From assembly GCA_027596945.1 (NCBI GenBank), contig JADGJH010001184.1, forward strand, positions 1 through 11,469: 11,469 nt of DNA. The letters are read 5' to 3'. Origin of the DNA: Physocladia obscura (lineage: Eukaryota; Chytridiomycota; Chytridiomycetes; Chytridiales; Chytriomycetaceae). Below are positions 1 to 7,072 of the stretch, piece by piece (the first letter of the stretch is position 1; every line of letters begins with the position of its first letter). The translations under genes were made by a program, and so were the position numbers. The notes under the pieces were generated by a model that had not been told where the DNA came from, made no database searches, and saw only the letters and a list, made by a program, of their open reading frames with translations.

Positions 1-14
1 ATATATATATATAT
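1..14. repeat. AT dinucleotide repeat at window edge
   Basis: Seven AT units followed by a T/A-rich stretch to about position 50. It lies inside what is probably the third visible PUS1 intron (minus strand) and is non-coding. A sequence break at such low-complexity DNA is expected. Confidence 0.8.
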
Positions 15-56
15 TTTTGATATTAAATTAACATTATTATTATAGTTCTTTAATAC

Positions 57-1230
57 CAGGAACTTTCGGAATATTAATTTTTTGCTGCCTATATGCCAGT
101 GTGACTAGATCCTTGCTCGTTCCAGTGCGCACCATCATCACTGCCAAGCCAACCATCTTTCGAATTTGGTGTAACATGAAAGACTGGCCAGCAACACGCA
201 AATTGATCCATTCCACACCGTCAGCTCGCACAAATGGATCGCAGGCAACAAAAGAAGTTATATATCTTCCAGCATTCTTTTCTTTGAATGTTACCCCAAC
301 AGTAAAATTATGGAAATTGTGAGTGCTGATTACGCAAAAAGTGAGTAGGCTAAAACGAAAAGGTTTGGTAACGATTCCCTACCCTTCATAGCCTCTTAAA
401 ATATCGCGAAGATGCTGCAACTGAGATTCAGGAAGTCTGAATTCCGAGAGCTGACGGTATGAGTCACCAACAAGAGGCCACGAAAGAGAGCTATCCACCA
501 TCTTAGCATTTGAAGAGGTATAGTTATTATCGGACTGGAGTGCTGAGAAAGGATACAACTCGCGTTTTGCGAATTTTAGAAAATAGGTTGGCAACGAGTA
601 TTCATATTGTCTGCCACCACAATGATTTTTTGCATTGAAGGACGAGGTAACTTGGAAAGCATCGAACACGCGCACAGTCGGAGGGAGTTGTTCGTTTATT
701 TTATCGACGAGGTTAGGAAGAGCAAACAGTTTGAGTGATACAACATTGCCAGCAGCATGAACGCCCTTATCAGTCCTAGCACATCGGTTAAGGCCTGACT
801 ATTCAGATTTTTAAATCATAACAAGACAGTATTGGAATTCGATAAATCGGATATATACTCTTTGTGCATCGTTATTTTGCTCTGTAATTGCGCCAGCTCG
901 CACACACGCATCCATGAGTTCTTTCTCAACAGTTGGTTGGCCTGGATTCAGCTGCGAACCACGATACGCCGAACCACAATAGCCAAACAAGACGGCCATA
1001 CGCTGCTTGGAAGCTTTTGGCTTTTCCTTGGAGTCAGCGACGGCACTTACACCATTTGCGAGTGATGTTGTTGGTTTTGATGATTCAGCTATCGCAGCTG
1101 GATTTATTGCTGTTGGGTCACTGGCAGTATATTTGCGTTTGTGGAGTCCATCCGTTACGCGGTTGTCACCAGAGTTTCCTTCCCCAGCAGCAACTACACT
1201 TTCTTCACTTTCCTCTGCTTGTCTTTTCAT
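57..1230 (-). CDS. PUS1: tRNA pseudouridine synthase Pus1 (TruA family), 3' end off window
   Basis: Pus1 isomerises uridine to pseudouridine in tRNAs (and some snRNA/mRNA), chiefly in the nucleus. Exons on the minus strand are 1230-859, 798-383 and 325-57, with introns 858-799 (60 bp, phase 0) and 382-326 (57 bp, phase 2). The start is ATG 1230; an upstream in-frame TTG at 1242 is not a credible start. Residues 1-75 are charged and disordered with a basic KRK at 31-33. The TruA fold begins at KQRMAVLFGYCGSAYRG (from 75). RCARTDKGVHAAGN carries the catalytic Asp at 134, joined exactly across the first splice. Later Pus1 hallmarks are SFNAKNHCGGRQYEYSLP, GYEGTHNFHNFTVG (across the second splice) and GQSFMLHQIRKMVGL (309-323). 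After INIPKVP, GTATTA opens a likely further intron, because the family continues with a hydrophobic tail here. Reading through instead gives a stop at 40-42 (357 aa). Family assignment is firm; the 3' end is not. Confidence 0.93.
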
Positions 1231-1233
1231 ATT

Positions 1234-1239
1234 TTTATT
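1234..1239 (-). terminator. AATAAA poly(A) signal of the small membrane-protein gene
   Basis: AATAAA on the minus strand, 20 nt after the TGA (1262-1260) of the five-exon gene and only 3 nt before the PUS1 ATG. Cleavage 10-30 nt downstream would fall inside PUS1 coding sequence. The hexamer match is exact; its use is inferred from position. Confidence 0.5.
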
Positions 1240-1259
1240 CAACCATCAAAAAAGAAGAA

Positions 1260-2084
1260 TCAATGCTGATTCTTACGGTGCAATGGCCACCAACTTTGCA
1301 TTGATTCCGGAATTGGTTCGATCCATTCGCGTCCTTCTTTTGCTAGGTGCTCTTTCCAAAAAGCAACATATGTTGGATCCTGTAATCAGATTAAATAAAT
1401 CAAGACGTCGAAACAATAAATTGCATGTGTTATCACAGGAAAACATTACTGCAGCGACAGACCAGGATTTTTCGAAAACAAATTCGCTACTTTCACTATT
1501 GTTTTCATCCTCATTCGATACGTTCATACTGAAACAAAGAGAAAATAATTACATGGAATTCTTTGGACCACAGCATTGATGGAATCCAAGTTTGAGGATA
1601 CGCCGATCTTCTCTGATGATGAGGAAATCCATAAAATCAAATAGGTATAAATTACAAGACGTCAGCAAGTAGGCGGGCATCGTAGCATAAAATAAAATGC
1701 AAGAACTTCAGAGTTTAAAAAAAAGGAAGACAATGCTGAAGAAGACAAACCTCTTTGTCGGCCGAAACACTAAAAGCAACACTTGTCAACCCAAGAATGC
1801 CCGTAAAAGTTATAAGCGCGTTGATTCCGGCATTCTTTGGTTCAGGCCACCAGCCCCCGTAGTAACTGATTGGTTACGTTGATTGATTCTCAGTAAAAGA
1901 TTGCCAGCCAGCCGCGAAATGTACTTTGTACTTACGTCCAGACCCATTTTGGATAGGGATATCTTGCACCTCCGCCCTGTCAAACAATTCGTTTCAGTTT
2001 TTGTTTCTCAGTTTCTTGAACTGTTGGTTGATTCGTTCAGTTGCTCACCATTTTCTGGAAAAAATTGGAGTATGAAACTGTCAT
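1260..2084 (-). CDS. Small single-pass membrane protein, probably mitochondrial, five exons
   Basis: Reconstructed by splice and frame continuity. Exons on the minus strand are 2084-2049, 1976-1936, 1865-1751, 1612-1553 and 1379-1260. Introns are 72, 70, 138 and 173 bp with donors GTGAGC, GTAAGT, GTTTGT and GTAATT, all ending in CAG. The product is 123 aa from ATG 2084, or 112 aa from ATG 2051, which directly abuts the first splice. Order: GGGARYPYPKWVWT, then YYGGWWPEPKN, then one hydrophobic helix (about 20 residues, ALITFTGILGLTSVAF), then SADKERRSAYPQTWIPSMLW, then a charged tail rich in Trp and Pro ending at TGA 1260. The pattern (aromatic/proline pre-helix, one helix, then a basic segment with IPSxxW) recalls small fungal and plant proteins of mitochondrial complexes, possibly complex I accessory subunits; that link is from memory and tentative. 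Every exon is too short to show as a conspicuous ORF. Confidence is high that it is a gene, low for function. Confidence 0.78.
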
Positions 2085-2112
2085 TGTTCAGGAGAACAAA
2101 GAAAGGATTTGA
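2085..2112. promoter_or_regulatory. 28-bp divergent intergenic gap (shared 5' region)
   Basis: Separates the ATG of the minus-strand small gene (2084) from the ATG of the plus-strand GAF/cyclase gene (2113). It has no TATA-like motif, and an in-frame TGA (2110-2112) lies immediately before the plus-strand ATG. It is too short to hold two independent core promoters and both 5' UTRs, so the two transcripts probably overlap at their 5' ends or their start sites lie in the neighbouring coding or intron sequence. If the small gene starts at 2051 the gap is 61 bp. Confidence 0.45.
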
Positions 2113-5100
2113 ATGGAACTTGACTTCGTTGATTCCGTGCCTGTGAAGTCAAACTATAAAACCCTCGCCCAAGATGTGACCCCTGATATAATACTCGAAT
2201 ATTTGTCCAGATCACCACCATCAGCCTCCAAAACAACCAACAGCGAACTTCAATTAAAATCAAATGTGACAAAGGCGAAATTAAACAGCAGCCCAAAAAG
2301 CACGGCAAAAATCCTTGATTGTTGCACGTTTTCCCCTGCAAGTGGACTTCCTAGTCAAGCTGTGACAACAATGAAAGCCATTTTTGCTTTGCAAGAGCAA
2401 GAAAATACCCGATACTTCAAGAAATTCACGACAAGTCCATACGCTGCAAAGTCTGCAAAAGTACACCAACGCCAACGAATTTTAAATAATGCAAAACCAG
2501 CAAACAATCACGTTTCAAGTTACGAAAAATTCCCCTTCATTCTAGTAAACAGCGAGTCTCCGAAAGTAACTCAGTCGAAATCAATCAAACTGGGCAATGA
2601 TAGCGAGCAAATTATGGTTAAAGATCCAGTATTACCACCTGTATTTACTATGCGTGCGCCCAGATACTATTACGATTCACATCAATTTCAGTATCAAACT
2701 GTTCCCGATGCGTGGACTCCACTCCGCACTGCATCAATGAAATATCCACGTACTCCTGAAAGTGTTCATAGTGACATCAATCAGGTTCGCACTAAAAGTG
2801 GGGTTGGATCAACGAAATTGCGAAAACGTCTGGCATCAAAAGAACGACGAAAATTGAAGAAAACGGAATCTGAATTTTTACACAACGATTCAAAAAATAC
2901 AGCGTATACGACTACGGAAAGTCGCGATAGATTAACGATAGCGAAAGAAGAAATTTTGGCTGAAGAATATTTACTCAAATTAGCCGACAAAGAAAATACA
3001 GTCGAAGAAGTTTTGCCTTCGTTACAGCTTCTGTTAGACATTATAGAGAGAAACAGTAAGAATTAATTTTCTCTTTTTCTCTTGTATTCATATAATCAAG
3101 GCTAAATGAATGCTTGCTTATATTTCAGGTACTGTCGCAAAAGATTCCTTGTTTGATCGTGGCGGTGTTGCAATATTGTTATACATCCTGCGAAAATTTG
3201 TAAGAAACTATAATATTCAATACAAAATATGCAAAATCTTGGAAATAATGGGGCGAGCTAATCGTAAGACATAATTTACAATTTTTTAAGTTTTTTAAAT
3301 TTTCCGTCTATTTTGTGGTGACGACTTTAGCACTTACATTTAAGGTTCTTTATCAACAAAATGGCATTGCAGATATTTTGAATTTGGTTCAAAATCTTTC
3401 TGAAAAAGTTAACAATGGTAAGAACTTTTATCCATTGACTCAAAAATTTTATTAACGTTGTTAAAATTTTTTAGAAAGCAAACCCATAAAATTTAGACCA
3501 GTCGAGAAAGCTGCGTCTGTGACTATTTTTGCCGAATCGGTAAATGAAAATGTCACGGCGGTGCAGAAACTTGTTGAAGATAAAAACGCCTTTGGCAGTA
3601 CAATATTGCTTGAGTTGGCTGAAAATAACTTTAATCGGGCTAGTTTCGACAAATTAATGTCTGTGTCAGGAAAAATTCGACCTGAGTACGATATACTCGA
3701 AAAATTATGTTTGCTCATGGAAAACTTCCACAAAGTAATCAGTTTGTTCAACTCTCACGAAGAATGGAGTGATTTAGAATTTGAAAAATTTGCTCATAAT
3801 ATACTGAACTGTGTACATACAATGACTAGTTGCAAAACAGCAATGCTATACATGCTTGATTCAAGCTGCAATTCATTATATGCAATTGATTATGATATTA
3901 ACTTGACGAGGTTAGAAAAAACTTTGATACGGGACAAGAGGTTTCCAATTGCAAATAATGGCGCGGGAATCGCGGGATATGCGTGTGAGATAAAAAAAAA
4001 CGTCAATATTACTCATTCAGCATCAAAAAATGAAAAATTCAACCCTGAAGTGGACGGGCGTCTGGCCAAAACGGAAAAAATTGACACACTTCTTTGTATT
4101 CCACTGATTAATAATCAAGGATTGGCAGTTGGTGTACTAGAGGTTCTGAACAAAAGAGATACGGATACAAATACTATTTCTTTCGATTGTGTGGATGAAT
4201 TTATTCTTCGGCATGTTGCAAAGCAAATAGTGCATGCGATATCACTCCTTGACGTATGTTTAAAGTTTCAATTTGTGGAAAAGCAGCATGCTGTTGTTCT
4301 AGATGCCGCAACTTTCATTAGCAAATCTGCTGGCTTAACAGAACTTCATTCAATTATTTCAACAAGTGTTAAAGATTTAATGCAGGCGGATCGATGCGGT
4401 ATATTTTTGTTTGATTCAAAATTGAACAAACTCGTTGGATACATTGAGTATGACGGTGAAGAAAAAATTATTAAAGTTCCCACTGATCGTGGAGTAGTTG
4501 GTTATACTTTCCGGTCTGGAGGTTAGCCTTATACTGAGAACTGATTATTTAATTTAATTTTTCTTGCAAAATCAGAAATTGTGAATCTCCAAAATGCTTC
4601 AGCGGACCAAAGGTTCGTGTTTCATTTTTATTAATTGCAAAATTGTCAATTCTCAAAAAATTGCAGATTTTACTCTCAAATTGACGAAGAAACTGGATAT
4701 AACACTCACAATTTGATATCTGCACCACTAAAAAATAGTGAAGGAGTATCTTTCGGGGCAATTCAAATGCTCAACAAAAAAACTGGTTCATTTTTGCCTG
4801 AAGATGCCAAACTTTTGAAGTATTTTACATTTCAAGGTGAGGTTCGACGTGATTTCATTTTTTTAAGTAAAAAATACGTTTGGTAGTGTCGTTGGCATTG
4901 GATCGATCGTATCTGAAAAAGAAAACCCAAGACTTGATTCAAATCACGGTTGATGCAAAAAATTTGCTTTCTGTTATTTTAAAAGCTGTCAAAAGCATCA
5001 TCATTGAGATTGAATCGTCTGGAAAAGTCCGGAATGTGAACCATCCATCTGATCTCGAAATTATGGATCCATTGATAATCAAAACAATTCAAGAGCAAAA

Positions 5101-6385
5101 TTTCAAAGAGTTATTTGGCACCGAAAATCAAAAAATGATTTCAAGTATTGAAAAAATTATCTCTGCAGATTCGTTGGATGTCAGTATTTCAATTCGAGAT
5201 ACTAATTTGACTTTTGCTGGAAAAGAAAAGAATGTTGATTACCAAATCAAGCAAGTTGAAGAAACAAATATAGAAACGGGCCAAAAAACGAAAGTTATTC
5301 TGGTATTAATTGAAGATATCACCCCATCAAAGCGGGCACTTGCAGCGTTGGGACGGTTAGAAGAAAAAAAATTGATTTTTTTGGTAAAATAATAATTTTT
5401 TTGAGTCAGGTATATTACGCCAAAACTTGCAGAAAAGGTAATATCTGAGTTTGGAGTGACATTGGAAGGAAGTCGCGTCAAAGCAACAGTCCTGTATGCA
5501 AACATAAGAGAATATATGCCACTTTGTGATTCTTTGGAACTTGAAAAACTCATTTCCTGGCTCAATAATCAGTTTCAAACAATTTTAGATGATGTTGCGT
5601 CACATAATGGTGAAAATTTTATCGTGAATATGGACTTAAATGAATTTTTAAATAGGAATTATCGACAAATACTCTCATGGTGAAACCTGTGCAATATTTG
5701 GAATCATAAACCCGTCGACAGAAGATTCTTTAAATGCTTGCGAGTCTGCATTGCAATGTCAACAAAGCCTAAAAAAATTAAACGCACAGCTTGAAGAATA
5801 TGGTGCACCATTAGCCAAACTTTCTATTGGCTTGAATAGTGGCATGGTTTGTTCGATTTTTCTCCGTCAAAATTAGATACATATATATTTAGAAATAGAA
5901 ACCAGGTTCTCTCGGCATTTATAGGTTCACCAGAACGGGCTGAGATAATCCGAGCTGGTGAAACAGTGGCATTCGCCAAAATTATGGAATATCTCGCGAG
6001 TATGTATGGTGCTGAAATTGCTGTTACCGAATCAATGCAGAAGGAAATCAATCAAGAATTTCATACTCGTGAGTTAGATACCATAACTTTGCGAACAAAT
6101 TTTGTGGCACGAAAGGAGCCTTTCAAAATATATGCCCTATACGGTCGAAAGAAAGTGGAACAATCAGATCAACTGTCAGAAGTAGTAGATTTATATGCAA
6201 AAGGGCTGGTACTATTTCGCCGGCGGCAATTCAAGACAGCAGCCGAGTTTTTCGAAAGTGCTCTGGCTGTTATACCAGATGATGGGCCAAGTAAATTTAT
6301 GGCAGCAAGATGTCGAAGCTATGTCGACACTCCACCTTCAGTCTCTGAATGGGACGGAACATTTCACCTTTCGCACCAATTCTAG
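2113..6385 (+). CDS. ARM-like/GAF-GAF/PAS-like/class III cyclase-homology/TPR-like signalling protein
   Basis: Ten exons: 2113-3055, 3129-3263, 3331-3417, 3475-4521, 4576-4612, 4667-4836, 4887-5355, 5410-5609, 5656-5846, 5906-6385. All phases agree and give 1252 aa. The start is the first ATG after an in-frame TGA. Residues 1-270 are polar and disordered with a basic KLRKRLASKERRKLKK patch. About 270-480 is ARM-like helical repeat (GGVAILLYILRKF, NGIADILNLVQNL). GAF1 (about 490-648) keeps the cyclic-nucleotide signature NKXnFX3DE (N614, K615, F625, D629, E630). GAF2 (about 668-815) has NK786-787, F792 and D796 but Ala at 797. A PAS-like part (820-955) ends VLVLIEDITPSKRALAALGR. The cyclase homology domain (963-1170) is followed by a TPR-like hairpin and a short WDGTFHL tail usual for this family. 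The aligned catalytic positions are changed: metal Asp to N994, second Asp to G1038 or E1039, the GDTVNxAxR Asn to A1115 and Arg to I1119. It is probably a non-catalytic cyclase relative acting as a cyclic-nucleotide sensor or scaffold; activity is inferred, not shown. Confidence 0.88.
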
Positions 6386-6405
6386 TCCTTCGGGATGGTT
6401 ATTGG

Positions 6406-6411
6406 AATAAA
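6406..6411 (+). terminator. AATAAA poly(A) signal of the GAF/cyclase gene
   Basis: Exact AATAAA 20 nt after the TAG stop at 6383-6385, in AT-rich sequence followed by a T-rich stretch. The spacing matches that of the small minus-strand gene, where AATAAA also follows the stop by about 20 nt. Confidence 0.6.
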
Positions 6412-6706
6412 CATGCAATCTTTTATTTCATTTATATTATTTAGGCGGAAATCAAGCAAAATTGCAGGCTACTAGATATTTACTTGTAAATATGTGCTTT
6501 GTTTCTTTTTTTGTTCGATATTTGCATTGGTGGCGAAATTTTCTTCTCAGCGTTTTCTATTTGAAAACCAGCAAACAACAAACGAAACTGTCGTCCAACA
6601 CAACCGGACGATTTGTTGCAGCCAGAAAGCACATCAGCTCCGTCGCTATTTTTATCGATTCGAGTCCGCTGCGGCGTTCCAGACTGTGTCTCACTGACTT
6701 TGTTTG
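6412..6706 (+). promoter_or_regulatory. Intergenic region, probable promoter/5' UTR of the flippase gene
   Basis: The only sizeable gene-free stretch in the window. The left part (to about 6520) is T-rich. The right part (about 6590-6706) is noticeably richer in G and C and leads into the Ser/Asn-rich frame. I see no RNA gene, no family-recognisable reading frame and no clear TATA box. A single inverted CCAAT (ATTGG, 6526-6530) is present but could be chance. Open frames on both strands here show no recognisable protein. Confidence 0.35.
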
Positions 6707-7072
6707 ATGAGCCTTGGTGGAATACCAGGAACTCCCCTCCTTGACGACTCTGAGTCGATGCCGCACACCATCGCAAACAACAGCAATAATAACAATAGCA
6801 GTAGCAGCAGCAGTAGCAGCAACAACAACAACACATCAAGCACCCCCCCCAGTCTTAGCCACAGTCCAGGCGCGTCCTCCGGTGCTTTCATCACCTCCAC
6901 AGATCCCGCTAATCCGTCGTCATCTGCTCTCAATAACTCTGCAAACAGCACCCAAAAGAAGACAAAGGAAAACGTCCAGGCCGATATCATTAAGTTTAGA
7001 AATGTTCATTTCCAGGTCTTGGCTAATCAAAATTTAACAGTCCAATGTCCTTGCAAACTTCCGCCAAAGTAA
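6707..7072 (+). other. Ser/Asn-rich open frame: upstream ORF or unresolved N-terminal exon of flippase
   Basis: ATG 6707 opens 121 codons to TAA 7070-7072. The product begins MSLGGIPGTPLLDDSESMP, has a Ser/Asn run (about residues 24-43) and then a polar region of Ser, Pro, Thr and Lys, like the disordered N-termini of fungal flippases. It ends in a different frame from the flippase exon and overlaps its ATG (7045) by 28 nt. A branch-like CTAAT and an acceptor at AACAG (7040) could open the flippase exon, but the phase-compatible donors here start GTC, a donor not used by any of the 20 introns inferred in the window. So it is a translated upstream ORF, an exon with an unusual splice, or two frames split by an assembly indel. 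I cannot decide between these. Confidence 0.45.
6776..6834 (+). repeat. AAC/AGC/AAT trinucleotide repeat
   Basis: An imperfect run of AAC, AGC, AAT and AGT triplets encoding Asn/Ser in the frame opened at 6707. Reversed, it reads as Leu-rich or Cys-rich runs in spurious minus-strand frames. Such runs are length-unstable. Confidence 0.8.

Noticed and set aside
1007..1579. A 190-codon plus-strand open frame antisense to PUS1 exon 1 and the last two exons of the small gene
   Set aside because: It begins at or near a non-conserved Met, has no recognisable domain, and lies opposite well-supported minus-strand exons; it reads as a shadow frame.
1697..2146. Plus-strand frames of 61 and 87 codons upstream of the GAF/cyclase start
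   Set aside because: They lie antisense to exons 1-3 of the small minus-strand gene, are not in frame with the 2113 start and carry no recognisable motif.
2081..2475. Minus-strand Cys/Trp-rich frames overlapping the first GAF/cyclase exon
   Set aside because: No domain, and opposite a continuous plus-strand exon with a supported start and splice; treated as shadows.
5610..5655. Possible frameshift or pseudogene in the cyclase domain, since the frame changes at several points
   Set aside because: Each frame change is explained by a 46-59 bp intron with GT/AG ends that restores the expected cyclase-family sequence on both sides.
6462..6707. An 81-codon plus-strand frame between the GAF/cyclase and flippase genes
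   Set aside because: No family resemblance, stop just before the flippase region, and other frames are equally open; probably 5' UTR or promoter.
6480..6990. Minus-strand frames with long Leu or Cys runs
   Set aside because: The runs are the reverse reading of the AAC/AGC triplet repeat, not a protein signal.
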